A stretch of DNA of 64,000 bases from Prosapia bicincta (taxonomy: Eukaryota; Arthropoda; Insecta; Hemiptera; Cercopidae). The notes under the pieces were generated by a model that searched no databases, had not been told where the DNA came from, and saw nothing but the letters and a program-made list of their open reading frames with translations. The stretch spans positions 132,899,740 to 132,963,739 of the forward strand of contig JBAIZL010000002.1 in NCBI GenBank assembly GCA_036971475.1, in the 5' to 3' direction. This document shows, piece by piece, positions 13,210-26,280 of this stretch. Positions within the stretch are counted from its first letter, which is position 1. Each line of letters opens with the position of its first letter. The position numbers and the translations under genes are program-made.

Positions 13210-14248
13210 CAAGTTCAGCACGGCTAGCATACCGGCACACTCTGGGTTCCCTTACGAGGCACTGAGAGCGTGCCGGTGTGCTCCCAGCTTCCCTTCTGAG
13301 ATACGGGAGCCCACCGGCACGCTCACTCCCAGTCTAACTGAAACTTCTCTAGTATCAACACGTGTTTGTATGAAGGTTTGATTTTTACGTCAGTGCTTCA
13401 GAAGAGTTTGGAGAACATTGTGCCCGAGTCGTTTTTAAATCCGACCGTCCTAAGTTAACTTTTGATGCTTCAACTGAAACAATACTTCAGGGAGTTTTAT
13501 GAACAGATTTAATTTGGTTTTTTATAGTTTGAACCACTTAACACTGCAAAATATCCAGTAAAAACAACGATCATAAAAATAAACTAAGCTTTCTGAACTA
13601 ACGCAAGAATAAATGATAACTGTCATATTATAGTGAATGAACCTACTCGAGGTGGGAACAGACTATTGTAAATATGAGTCATTGACAAATATGCTTGGAC
13701 GCCCGAAAACCTAATGTGTCATCATAAGATTGTAGTAAACAAATGTCAGCTAATCTCTTCTATAAATAGTCTCGGACGTGACATATGCATTATCTATGTC
13801 TGAGTTTACATTATCGATCTCTATCGTTTTGTGAAACACATGACATAAACAGAAACAAAGATTCAGAGTTAAAACTTGAGTGTTAATTTTAGTATATAGT
13901 ATATTTTAGTAGTAGGTACTTTAGATTTTTATGTTAATTATCTTTTTTTCTGTCTCTTTTATTGTGTTATATTATTTGTCATACTGTATTTTATCATTTG
14001 TTTTTATTTTTTTAAATTGTGATAAATAAAACAATATTTTAACGTCTAATATACTGTTTTGATGTCCTCACTAAACCTGTATAAGTTAGAAATATAATTA
14101 TTGAGATGAAAACAACGGGCACGATAATTAGATGCTACGACAAACTATGCAACCCGCATAGCATTCCACTGCCTTCAGAGGTAGAAGTTAACGAAAAAAC
14201 ATACAGTAGTTTGATGAGATCACCAATAACGCCACCGTGCTGAATGTG
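13210..14248. mobile_element. Non-autonomous piggyBac-like element
   Basis: The element is flanked by TTAA at 13206-13209 and 14249-14252, the piggyBac target. Its ends are inverted: left CAAGTTCAGCACGG and right (reverse complement) CACATTCAGCACGG. The 1.04-kb interior is AT-rich except for a GC-rich hairpin near the left end, and shows no intact transposase, so it would depend on an enzyme in trans. A chance TTAA is common in such DNA, so the call rests on the paired 14-bp ends. Confidence 0.68.
13266..13324. repeat. GC-rich inverted repeat inside the piggyBac-like element
   Basis: GAGCGTGCCGGTGTGCTCCC (13266-13285) and GGGAGCCCACCGGCACGCTC (13305-13324) are reverse complements with one mismatch over 20 bp, separated by 19 bp. 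A partial third copy of the CCGGCAC block lies just left (about 13231). Subterminal GC-rich repeats like this may be transposase binding sites; that is inference. Confidence 0.88.
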
Positions 14249-14252
14249 TTAA

Positions 14253-15697
14253 ACTAACTTTTGCAATCCAAATTATGAATTCTTTACTATTCGAATTTTT
14301 CCAATGCTTTTTAAAGTGCAAAAATATCCTAGCTCAACAAATAATTGCCAGTTTTTTTACAGATTTCTTTTTAATTTCTTTTTAACATATCAACAGTTTA
14401 TAATTGTTGTTTATGTATAAGGTTTATTTCTAATAAATACACTAATATCAAAGCAAATGTATTGAAATTAGATTTCAAGTTTAACTCAAAAAAAACATAG
14501 TTAATTGTATGAACTTTATAACTTAATTACATTAACTATTTTAAAACTAAATTAGCTATTGGAGTTGGCAAAAAGTTTTAGATGTTAATTATCCATTTAA
14601 CAAAACTACACTACTTTAAAACAAGAGTATTACATGACCGACTCTTATTATAATTTTTTTCAAACTAGATAAAATTCTTGGAACACTATTTTCAAATTTT
14701 CTACTTATTCATAACCAGTTACTAGCCAAAAAGCGTTGATATCTTGATATCTTTTATTTTCCATTTTCAAGGAATATTTCATAATAAAAAGAGTAATTTT
14801 TAAACCTGTGTTTATTGGATTTTTGTATAGCATTGTTTCTTTTGCCTTCTGAAGGACAAACTAATTTGGTAGCTGTCACTCAAAAATCAACATTTTTTTC
14901 AAACTGTAACTCTAGAATCATATGCTGAATATTACACTTTCTTGTGGTATATCCTTTTCAGTGTATATATTAATTTTCCTATCACGTTTTTCTCATTCCA
15001 TGACTAATTTTTGCTACATTCTTAATTCTAAAATTATTTTACCTTTATATCTTACCAATTAACATTCGAATTGAGATATTTTCAGACAATGAGTCCAGGG
15101 TAATCTCGCAATGAATTTTTTTATAACTATTGAGTTCAGAGAATTGAGAATTTAACAAGCTATTTATTATGTAGGACAAATAGAGTCCTTAAATAAAAAA
15201 TAGTCAATATACTAGTCACATAAAAACTTAACAATAACTTTAACCAATTTCATCTGAGTTCTGAATGTAGTTCAATGCAACAGCATATAGCCAAGTCATT
15301 CTGATGTCGCAAACTGTTTACACTACTTAAAAACCTGATCACTTAAAAAACATCAATTTCTTCAGAAATACAAAACTGAATTAAATCTGAGAAATAATAG
15401 TTAATGATAAATGCTTGTTTTAATTGTCTCCTACCTATGTTTTTAAAAATAAGGTAAATATTAGTAAAACTTCCCTTAAAAATTATTTTGTTGAATTAAA
15501 AGTGTGATCGAGGTTTAGTAACAGTTATATTATCCTAATTCCTTCAGTGTCAATGAAATGCAAATAGGTAATACACCTTCAACAAATTCTCTTAATGTAG
15601 GTTAGAATGAATTTACACATTAGATAACAAGTGGGTATATCTTCAAAAACTACTAATATAAAAAAGGTAAAGAAAAGTAACAGAAAAATTAACATAC
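14253..15697. other. Intronic stretch, nothing recognised
   Basis: AT-rich, with no frame bounded by splice sites and no repeat structure seen by eye. Confidence 0.55.
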
Positions 15698-15907
15698 CTG
15701 ATGGTGGTAATAGCTAGGATCTGGTTGCGGTGCTTGAGGGGGTGGTGGTCCTGTTCTGTAGACAGAAATAGGATGATGTGGGTGCGTTGGCGTGGTTGAT
15801 TGTTGAGGTTTAATCTGCGGACTTGGTTCTTGGTAATCTCGTGGTTTCTTGATACTGAGATCTAAAGTAACAGCTTCAGGTTCCCGTTCACGAAGTCCTG
15901 ACTGGAC
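15698..15907 (-). CDS. Smr: SMRTER/NCoR-like corepressor, exon with LDLSIKK motif
   Basis: The acceptor attgttag|GTCCAG and donor CATCAG|GTATGT enclose 210 bp (70 codons, phase 0 to 0). Reading minus-strand: VQSGLREREPEAVTLDLSIKK, a Gln/Pro-rich stretch, HPHHPISVYRTGPPPP, and PDPSYYHHQ at the end. LDLSIKK resembles the PxDLS-type CtBP docking motif found in many repressors, though the leading Pro is Thr here. The His/Pro/Gln composition fits the disordered middle of a nuclear corepressor. The splice sites are good and the phases match both neighbours. Confidence 0.87.
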
Positions 15908-16547
15908 CTAACAATGACAAATATATTTGAAAAAACTAAGCATGTAACCTTTTTTTTCTATATAAAATAAATAAAAATTGGAAATTTACTGAATAGTTAA
16001 AAAAATTCTTCCTGGATATCACTTTTACAATGCTTAGATAACACTAAACAATTCATTAAGCAGTTTTAAGTTAAACTTTTATATATCGTTTCAAAAATAT
16101 TGTCTATACAAATCGTTATAAATGTAATGGAATATGGTAAAATCTCGAAATTGAATAATAAAATAAAATTTGCTTGGTTAAAATGTAAAATTTAATATCT
16201 TGAAAGAACATATTCAATGATACATTTGTAGCTAACAGAATATGCATTTGCCTATTAATTGATTTTTAAGGATGTTCTATGCCACACTGTTATTTAATTT
16301 ACTAAACAAATTATACGTTTCTAAAGTTCTTTGAAATTTGGTATTTATAACTAAAGAAACACAAATAGTATGAATATTATTCACCTATAAAACACTATTT
16401 GATTTTAACTGTTTGAATTGTTATTAATTGTGAAGTAAATAAATCAATGATTACATACACAATTTGAAATTTTATTGCGACTTACAAAATTCATGGATTT
16501 TATTGTTCATGGTGTTAAGCAAACCCTGTACTTTTGTACTTGATTTC

Positions 16548-17405
16548 TATTGGGTTTGTTTGTAAATTTCATATTGTTCCAAGTGTGCTGAAATATGGTA
16601 CATTTTTGTTGATGTGGAGAATTTCGCGGTTATTGTTGACTGTAAGTTCGACCTGTTTCTATTATGTGATTAGCAAATGATGAATCAGTGTTATATTTAA
16701 CAAGTTCACTACAGCAGCTATAAGTCACGCCTAGCCTCGAGAGTGGCCATTGCACAGTTTTATTCAAGCCATTCCCGTCAATAAATTTAACTTTTCCTAG
16801 TATTACCGCTAATAGTGTTATAGGAGTTCCTAGGACTCATTTTGTACAATTTCTAGTCTATAATAGAATTATGTCTATTTCTATCTACTGTTGCCATAAT
16901 CTGACATATGTTGTGTCTTAAAAAAAACAAAAAATATTAGCACTCTGTCGATAATTTTAAATTTTTTTAAAGCATAACTATGTTCATAAACAAATTTAAT
17001 ATTTATTAGTTACTTTCAACTAAATATTTAAAAAACTAGGTTTGTAAGGCTTTATACACTAAATATACACCAGATTAATCAGGTCTATTAAAAAGTTAAT
17101 TCCAAAAATTAAAAAGTTCTAGTAACAAGATGAATATTTCTTAAATCAACTGTGTAAACAGCTGAGTTCACATTTAGGTAACAAAGACGCATGTAGTTGT
17201 ATTATATGCAAACAGTTGATCAGTTACTGACAATTGTCTATCAGCAATCCTTGTGTGGGTCACTCGAAGGTTACATGTTAATAGGGTACATGTTTTTTTA
17301 AAAATCTTTGTTGAAAGCTTTTGCCTGTTTGGCCAATAAAAAATTTGTTATAGTATGTGCAATTTAGTTTGTATACTTAGTGCTGGAGTTTATGTTATAT
17401 GGTTG
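16548..17405 (-). pseudogene. Penelope-like element GIY-YIG endonuclease fragment (minus)
   Basis: On the minus strand about 17390-17300 reads YTNKLNCTYYNKFFIGQTGK then SFQQRF, the GIY-YIG core of PLE endonucleases (FIGQTG replaces YIG). At about 16680-16550 the C-terminal region follows in pieces: FANHIIETGRTYS, ILHINKNV, LEQYEIYKQTQ. The intervening 600 bp are scrambled or inserted. PLEs are retroelements with a reverse transcriptase joined to this nuclease; no reverse transcriptase is left here. Its head faces the plus-strand fragment at 17787. Confidence 0.8.
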
Positions 17406-17410
17406 TGATG

Positions 17411-17762
17411 AATATATATAGGTCAAATTTTATAAGCTGGCACTTGGCTCTTATATAGAAATTATGTATTCATCATCTAGAAAACATCAGGCACTGCCAT
17501 CATCCCTTATCAAGGCCATAAATCACGGCTCACTCGTCCCAACCCTCAATCATATTAGTATGCTTCTGTGAACGCCCTATTTACATTTTTTGTTATTTTT
17601 ACTATACAATAAAAAGTACTAATAAGTAACAAAATAATGAGTCAACCCTATGAGTTTGCGGAAGTCCAAAAGTCGATGTTTTTGAAAATGAACTGCGAGC
17701 ACCTCCACCCTCATCCTCTTTTCAAGGCCCGCAGCCCACAAGTGCCATCTTATAAAATGTAA
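17411..17762. mobile_element. Non-autonomous MITE, copy 2
   Basis: The ends are inverted: ATAGGTCAAATTTTATAAGC plus TGGCACTTGG on the left, and the reverse complement TTACATTTTATAAGATGGCA plus CTTG on the right. The body aligns by eye with 5453-5815 over its full length with numerous substitutions. It sits between two head-to-head PLE endonuclease fragments. Confidence 0.75.
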
Positions 17763-17786
17763 TCTACATATACAAATTAAACTGTA

Positions 17787-18065
17787 CAGACTAACAAACA
17801 TTGACAGAACAGGTTACAGATTTCAACGATATGATTCAAACAACACATACACTATTAAATATGACACTGACCCGTCTTTTGCTAATCACGTAACAGAAAT
17901 AGGTTACAATTACACTGATATCAACCACAATATAGAATTCTTCTCATTAACAAAAAAAGATCACATTTCAACGCACTAGAATATTATGAAACCTACAAGC
18001 ATATCAAAACCCATTAAATGAACAAATCCAATATAAATTACATATTTTTTCCACATTATGGAAAA
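17787..18065 (+). pseudogene. Penelope-like element endonuclease fragment (plus)
   Basis: Plus-strand reading gives DRTGYRFQRYDSNNTYTIKY, then SFANHVTEIGYNYTDI, NHNIEFFSLTKKDHIST. After a frame break it gives LEYYETYKHIKTH. This is the C-terminal half of the PLE GIY-YIG domain (FA-H---G--Y, the ILH-like segment, LE-YE-YK). Stops and a frameshift make it non-functional. It mirrors the minus-strand fragment at 16548-17405. Confidence 0.8.
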
Positions 18066-21052
18066 CTAGTCTTTAAAACATTTGCTCCCTATGTGAACAA
18101 TCCTTCACAGCGGGTAGGCATAGACAACGATAAAATTTACTTCATGAGGTTCAAAATATTTACTGGAGTTATTATTTTGGCAATCATTAATTAGCCACGT
18201 TAAAACACTTAATAAATGTGGAATTCTTTAATAATTATATGGAATTTTACCTTGTTAATGTTCAATGGTCAACTTATTAATCCCTATTAATGTTATGGTA
18301 GCCTAGTCTTTGATAAGTTCAAAATATTTGTTTAAAGTAAAATTACCTGTTAGTTTTTGGGATAAAAAGTCTTTTAAATTGAAAATTATACTTAAAGATG
18401 TTAATTGGCTATTTAATTCAGTTACACATAAAGAAAAAAATATAACAAAATTGATTCTACCACTAATGACTCTGAAACAAAAAATTCCAAATTATTTGAA
18501 GCTACTAAATAATGTTAACAATTGTTAGTATTACTTTAATATTGTTATTTCTTAAAACATATTCCTGTTTTTAACTTTTCTTAAAAATAGTATTTACAAT
18601 TCACATTTTTAGTGTAATAAATTAGAGAAAGAACTAATATTACTGGAACCAGCAACTTTATAAAATTATTAACTTGTGTCTTCAAATAATATTTTATTTT
18701 TACTTATTGATTTTATTATTCATGGCGATTCACAAAACTTTTACTTTTAAACTTAAAAAATTAACAATTGGTCAAACTTACATAATTTCACCAAGTCATT
18801 CATTTGTTAAGTTCAAATATATAATACTTTTACCACAAAATGTTATTGTGATAAAAATAGAATGAATATTTAAAAATACTCCTATTCACATAGTTTACTT
18901 TTTATTGTATTGAATATTCTAACATACTTTAAAATTCAACCCCAAAACATTGAAATTTTGTCAAGATAGTGTTTTAAACTTGTATGCTTTTAATAGTGGC
19001 AAAGGGTCTATTGTATAGTTATAAAATATAATAATGACATATCTATATGCTTACGTCTCCAGTATTTCAAAATCCAAACAGTTTATTTTTTTAGTATTTA
19101 AATTATATTAATTTATTTGATTTTTTCAAAGAAATTTTAAAACATTATAATTTATCTTTAGGATGATTTATCCCCTTATTTTCAACAAGGGAAAAATTTC
19201 CCATCACCTTGTCAACTGTCATTACTTCCTCCTCCAACAGACATGCACAATTTCTGATTAGCGACAATTATTGTAATTAATATAGCAATTTGCAATTCGT
19301 CAGTTCATTTCTAGATTTTATATTAAAACAATGTAATGGATCAGTTATACATACACATTTATTTATAATAGAATGGTTATAGAGCAAAGATACGACCAAA
19401 TTTTAAATTTAATTTCATTATGACATAATGTAACTGAAATTCTGAATAGAAAAACCATCTCTGGCTATCGAATGAGGTGTATACACTTTTATTTATGTCA
19501 AAAAAGTATACAAATTTTAAAATGTCCTAATAATTAAAACAAAAATATTCAACTATAAAATTAAAGTTTTTTTATTACCTTGAAAATAAAACGACTCAGA
19601 TAAATGTCGGTGAAAATAAGGGAAGTTATACAAAAGAATAAATGAGAATTGTCTTCGACAATTTTTTTTCGGACAATATGAAAAGAACCAGTTTTTAAGA
19701 TACTTGTAACTAGTGCATTGTAACCACAACTTCCATTAAAAAAATGCAGTGAATAAAATGAGGCAAAATTTTTGAACTTCAACACATACTAATATTTTAA
19801 AATTAGAAATATTTTATAAAATATAGGTTATGGTATAATATTAACAGTTTACCCACTACAGTAGTTAAAACAACAATAACTATATAATTAGTTGAGAAAG
19901 TCAGTCGATAACTACTGTCTAGAGGAGAATACTATATAAGAAAAATACAGATAAAAATGGGAGAAGATTTACAAAAGAATAAAAAGTGTTAAGTAGTTCA
20001 AAGTTCAGATTTCTCAAGCAGTGAGTTTATCCAAGCATGCACAATAAAACTCAGTAATACCAACTCACACAGTTATAATTTTTTAAAATAATTTATGCAT
20101 GTAATAAATATATTTAGTAAGAGTAAAACAAAATACCAATGAAATATTTACCACACAAAAGTGCATATTAACAGCACAGTATTTAGGTTTTATACAATAT
20201 ATGTTATTAAATTAAATAACTATACAGAACACCAATTATACAATTTTTAATTTAGTTATCAATTATGGCGGTCAGTTCTAGTAGAGGAAAGCTCCTTCCT
20301 TCCACACCAAGTAGCAGAGACTTTCAGCACAGTTGACAATTTAGCAAATGGAATTTTAGATTTTACTTTAAAGTTAGCTTAACATGTTTATTCGTAATAA
20401 ATTTTAATACATAAATAGCCTTGTAGTTATTGCGTTTTATTCAAGTTAACTCTAGATTCATGATCTAACATTGTGATGTGTTCTACACAATTAAAAACAA
20501 CCCTCCCTTGTGTTGTTTACATTTTAAAACTTACTCCTATTTAATGCAAAGTATTTTTACAAAATATTACAAAACATTTTTTAAATTGCCCTGATTAAGA
20601 GAATCTATTGACTAGTTGTGCCCTGTGAAAAGTAGCTTATGTTTACATATAAAACTATCATCAATTAAAATTTTAAAAATTTCCTGATTAAAATTTTAAA
20701 TGGTCCCTTGATAAATTTATTTCGTTGCAGATCATAAATAATTTTATTTTACAGGCTTATTATTATTATTATTATTATTATAAACATTATTTTAATGGAC
20801 AGGTTGAGAGTATAGAAAACCTGTAATGGTAGATGCTTCAACATAACTCAATGTATGTTTTCCAATCATTTCACCTCTTAGCAGACCTGTCTTGCTGGTA
20901 CTAAGCATTATACAAGGCCATGAATTAGTTCCCATTTCCTTATGACTACACAACCATTTTTTTTGATCAAAATGTGATGACTTAAAACCTCTATGATGTT
21001 AATACAAACAAAAGACATACAAAAAATTCACAAATTAATCATTTATTAACTT
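18066..21052. other. Intronic stretch, nothing recognised
   Basis: Very AT-rich. Open frames are short and lack splice context, and no transposon termini or arrays were noticed apart from a short (TTA)n run at about 20759-20780. Confidence 0.5.
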
Positions 21053-21095
21053 AGGCACGTTTTAATGACAAAGTCATCATCAGTGAGTGTCTCTA
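21053..21095 (-). repeat. Solitary CTGATGA-hairpin-AAAACG module
   Basis: Minus strand reads CACTGATGATGACTTTGTCA then TTAAAACGTGCC. It has the same layout as the boxes inside the palindromes (CTGATGA, then a TGAC/GTCA hairpin), but the GAAA is TAAAA, so the core is decayed. No partner arm was found nearby. Confidence 0.5.
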
Positions 21096-21847
21096 CTACA
21101 AACTCCAACTTACAGCTCATTTAGTTGTACTAAACGTAAGTCGTAAGTTTGAGTTTATAATAGGCACTTACAGATGGTGAGTTTGTCTTTGAAACGCGTC
21201 TGAGTCAATAAATGATTTATTAACATAACCTGACAAGCTAAGCTCAAAGAATAGTTGTACTCTCTGTAATGGTAAATTTGATTTAGACGGAAATTTTGGC
21301 ATGGGTTGTTCACATTTTAATATTTTAAACTGAAAACATACGACTTGCAGTAAATCCATAACAGAAGTTAGAGAATAATGCAGAATAGAAGTAAAAACAC
21401 AACAAATACCACTGAGAGTTACAAGAAATTCTTATTCACCACTTTCTCTGTAAATACAACATTGTTAAACCATTGTAAGTGGCCGGGGATATCAAATATC
21501 CACTTTACCACACTTGTATCACACTTCACTTGAAATATTATTAAAAAATGTATGAGTAGCCTTGCATTTTTTGTATATATAAATCAATTTACTTTATTAA
21601 TATTGTTTATTTATATGTTTTTCTTTAGGGGCCTTCCTCCAATCAGTCACTATTGGAGGTACAGTACTGCTTTACTTTTAATGTACTTAACTAGAAAACA
21701 TACAAATGTGGAATTTATTCAAAAGAAAAATTGTGTTATTCAAAAGGTTCACTGTTTATGACGGGAAAGCAAGACTCTACTATAGCAGAAAATAACACTA
21801 TTAGACGTATTTTAAACAGGGAGTATTTACTGTCCTTATTATCTGCA

Positions 21848-23328
21848 AACAACAGAAATTATAGTAAATGTCAGATAGTTTGATATAAATAAGCTTCTAG
21901 ATATATTATATATGCTTGATGAGAATTTGTAAGGTTATATATGAGATAAGAGCACAATTCAAAGCATTATTTTAAATCTTGTAAAGTGCATAGGTGTAAT
22001 GAATGTATCCAAACAACAGAAATTATGGTAAAGGTCAGATAGTTTGATATAAATAAGCTTCTAGATATATTATATAGGCCTGATGAGAATTTGTAAGGTT
22101 ATATATGAGATAAGAGCACAATTCAAAGCATTATTTTAAATCTTGTAAAGTGCATAGGTGTAATGAATGTATCCAAACAACAGAAATTATGGTAAAGGTC
22201 AGATAGTTTGATATAAATAAGCTTCTAGATATATTATATAGGCCTGATGAGAATTTGTAAGGTTATATATGAGATAAGAGCACAATTCAAAGCATTATTT
22301 TAAATCTTGTAAAGTGCATAGGTGTAATGAATGTATCCAAACAACAGAAATTATGGTAAATATCAGATAGTTTGATATAAATAAGCTTCTAGATATATTA
22401 TATATGCTTGATGAGAATTTGTAAGGTTATATATGAGATAAGAGCACAATTCAAAGCATTATTTTAAATCTTGTAAAGTGCATAGGTGTAATGAATGTAT
22501 CCAAACAACAGAAATTATGGTAAAGGTCAGATAGTTTGATATAAATAAGCTTCTAGATATATTATATAGGCTTGATGAGAATTTGTAAGGTTATATATGA
22601 GATAAGAGCACAATTCAAAGCATTATTTAAAATCTTGTAAAGTGCATAGGTGTAATGAATGTATCCAAACAACAGAAATTATGGTAAAGGTCAGATAGTT
22701 TGATATAAATAAGCTTCTAGATATATATTATATAGGCTTGATTAGAATTTGTAAGGTTATATATGAGATAAGAGCACAATTCAAAGCATTATTTTAAGTC
22801 TTGTACATTAGGCATGGGTGTAATGAATGTATCCAAACAACAGAAATTATGGTAAATATCAGATAGTTTGATATAAATAAGCTTCTAGATATATTATATA
22901 GCCCTGATGAGAATTTGTAAAGTTATATATGAGATAAGAGCACAATTCAAAGCATTATTTTAAGTCTTGTACATTAGGCATGGGTGTAATGAATGTATCC
23001 AAACAACAGAAATTATGGTAAATGTCAGATAGTTTGATATAAATAAGGTTCTAGATATATTATTATACAAGCTTGATGAGAATTTGTAAGGTTATATATG
23101 AGATAAGAGCACAATTCAAAGCATTATTTTAAGTCTTGTACATTAGGCATGGGTGTAATGAATGTATCCAAACAACAGAAATTATGGTAAATGTCAGATA
23201 GTTTGATATAAATAAGGTTCTAGATATATTATTATACAAGCTTGATGAGAATTTGTAAGGTTATATATGAGATAAGAGCACAATTCAAAGCATTATTTTA
23301 AATCTTGTAAAGTGCATGGGTGTAAAGA
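21848..23328. repeat. Satellite array, about 164-169-bp unit, 9 copies
   Basis: Units begin near AAACAACAGAAATTATGGTA. The TCCAAACAACAG anchor recurs at spacings of 164, 164, 164, 164, 168, 166 and 169 bp. The left five units are 164 bp and carry GTAAAGTGCATAGG. Later units carry GTACATTAGGCATGGG with small indels, so there are two sub-types. The sequence is non-coding and AT-rich. Confidence 0.95.
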
Positions 23329-23891
23329 ACACTAAGAGTTTGTCTTACTTGGTAGACAAGGTAAAGCTTAAAGGGGATGGGGGAGAGAGAAAGACATGAT
23401 AACAAATGATTGTAAGGTTTATACAACCTGACAGTGCTATAAATGGAACTGGAGTACTATAAATCATTAAGACCATATGCTAAAAAGTTAAACAACTTTT
23501 TACTTCATATAAAAGAAATATAATGATTTAATTTTTAAATATGTTATAAAAGAAAGGACAACTCATTACAAATCATACATATAAAGGGTACTGTTATATT
23601 TTATAGTACATAGTGCTATAGCTACAACAGGATATTTTTTAAAAATGTTATAAATAGAGTACATAACAGTATAGGCATAATGGCGAAATGTGGAGACTAC
23701 ACTTGATTTTAGAGCAAAATGGTGGAATGTTTCAAATTTTATATAATACCACATGATACAATATTTTAATATATCAGCATAAAACAATCACTTTTATTTC
23801 AATTTTTATACGGTTAGTGAAGTGCTTAATTTCATAAAACAAGATACAATATGCTATATACAAGACATAAACAAGCACTTAACTTGAGCAT

Positions 23892-23938
23892 GCGCACACA
23901 CACGTGCGCACACACGCGCGCGCACACACATATACACA
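23892..23938. repeat. Alternating CA/CG purine-pyrimidine tract
   Basis: About 47 bp of alternating GC/CA dinucleotides (CACACGCGCGCGCACACAC), a sequence type that can adopt Z-DNA. It lies between two satellite arrays. Confidence 0.85.
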
Positions 23939-24081
23939 AAGTGTAAAATTTACTCTTCTAATCTATAATGCTAATAAAAATTTAATACAAGTACTCCAAG
24001 ACGTAAACAATAATTAAAAGAATTGGAATAATTAGAAGAAATTTTTAAATAAGTGTGCTTATAGTTCTACCAGCTTTATAG

Positions 24082-25371
24082 AGATATTTTAACAAAGTAG
24101 CAGATTTTCAATGTGTATCGACACTGATTAAATGGCTGTGTGATTGTTTTAAATAACTGAGAAAATGTAACAGATATTTTAACAAAGTAGCAGATTTTCA
24201 ATGTGTATCGACACTGATTAAATGGCTGTGTGATTGTTTTAAATAACTGAGAAAATGTAACAGATATTTTAACAAAGTAGTAGATTTTCAATGTGTATCG
24301 ACACTGATTAAATGGCTGTGTGATTGTTTTAAATAACTGAGAAAATGTAACAGATATTTTAACAAAGTAGCAGATTTTCAATGTGTATCGACACTGATTA
24401 AATGGCTGTGTGATTGTTTTAAATAACTGAGAAAATGTAACAGATATTTTAACAAAGTAGCAGATTTTCAATGTGTATCGACACTGATTAAATGGCTGTG
24501 TGATTGTTTTAAATAACTGAGAAAATGTAACAGATATTTTAACAAAGTAGCAGATTTTCAATGTGTATCGACACTGATTAAATGGCTGTGTGATTGTTTT
24601 AAATAACTGAGAAAATGTAACAGATATTTTAACAAAGTAGCAGATTTTCAATGTGTATCGACACTGATTAAATGGCTGTGTGATTGTTTTAAATAACTGA
24701 GAAAATGTAACAGATATTTTAACAAAGTAGCAGATTTTCAATGTGTATCGACACTGATTAAATGGCTGTGTGATTGTTTTAAATAACTGAGAAAATGTAA
24801 CAGATATTTTAACAAAGTAGCAGATTTTCAATGTGTATCGACACTGATTAAATGGCTGTGTGATTGTTTTAAATAACTGAGAAAATGTAACAGATATTTT
24901 AACAAAGTAGCAGATTTTCAATGTGTATCGACACTGATTAAATGGCTGTGTGATTGTTTTAAATAACTGAGAAAATGTAACAGATATTTTAACAAAGTAG
25001 CAGATTTTCAATGTGTATCGACACTGATTAAATGGCTGTGTGATTGTTTTAAATAACTGAGAAAATGTAACAGATATTTTAACAAAGTAGCAGATTTTCA
25101 ATGTGTATCGACACTGATTAAATGGCTGTGTGATTGTTTTAAATAACTGAGAAAATGTAACAGATATTTTAACAAAGTAGCAGATTTTCAATGTGTATCG
25201 ACACTGATTAAATGGCTGTGTGATTGTTTTAAATAACTGAGAAAATGTAACAGATATTTTAACAAAGTAGCAGATTTTCAATGTGTATCGACACTGATTA
25301 AATGGCTGTGTGATTGTTTTAAATAACTGAGAAAATGTAACAGATATTTTAACAAAGTAGCAGATTTTCAA
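24082..25371. repeat. 90-bp tandem satellite, 14 copies plus partial
   Basis: The ACACTGATTAAATGGCTGTG anchor recurs exactly every 90 bp from 24121 to 25291. The only unit difference I saw is one C-to-T at 24281. As 90 is divisible by three and one minus-strand frame lacks stops, a 431-codon open frame results with a 30-residue repeat (TLKICYFVKISVTFSQLFKT then ITQPFNQCRY). It has no matching family, no splice context and no degenerate codon change, so I treat it as non-coding. Confidence 0.97.
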
Positions 25372-26280
25372 TAGTATATTGATACTGATTCAATGTATAG
25401 ATTTATAAAAAACTATCGGAGAAAAAAAATTCTGTCATACCAAGTGCCTTTGTCTATAGATTATACGAGGATTCTAAAACATTTTGTCTTAATAAGGTTT
25501 TATTAAATAAACTTAAATTATGTGTTCGTAAGTCATATTTGTTTTTAAAAAATCAAAAGCTGAAACAAATCATCCCAAAATTACAGAGTAAACCCTTAGA
25601 AATATAAGTTTTTCAGGTTGTCATAGCACACTACTCAAGGTTAATGTAGGTAGTTAAGTTTAAAAGTAATTATTATTCTAAAATTTTGGTTTCAAACACT
25701 AATTACAAATTAACCGGTCTTTGCAATAAAATAAGATTTTAGGAATTGCAAGATGACAGAGAATATTCTGACTGATCAACCTCCTTGACCACCATTGAGC
25801 TGACTGTCATGTTAAGAATATTGATAGTGCATAGTCTAAAAGATCAGGTTTATATTACGTAATCTCAATGTATAACTTATTGAATGAAGTCACCAAAGGC
25901 CAAATTGTATATGAAAACAATTATTTTAAATCAAATCATATGTCATATTTAATTCTATCATTCAAAACTGGCATTAAAATGGCATAGTTGTTCACCATCT
26001 ACAATAGATAACAGACAAAGAAAACAAAACATTCACATACATAATGAAATAGGTTTTACACTTGAATTATAAAACTTCCTCCATCATGACCTGAGTTATT
26101 TTCTGCGGTTCATATAATATATAGAGAGGCTGTTATTATTTTATATGTCTTGTGCGATAAGCTTGCTACTTTTTGTGTTAAGATTCTATCATTATGAAAA
26201 GTATCCAACAGTATTTGATCGTCACTATTAATTACAAATTGTTTTATCTTTTCTTCTAGTTTGATAGATAAATTTTCAAG

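Noticed and set aside
24076..25371. 431-codon open frame as a gene
   Set aside because: It is produced by a nearly invariant 90-bp tandem DNA repeat with no splice context, family match or codon-level variation.
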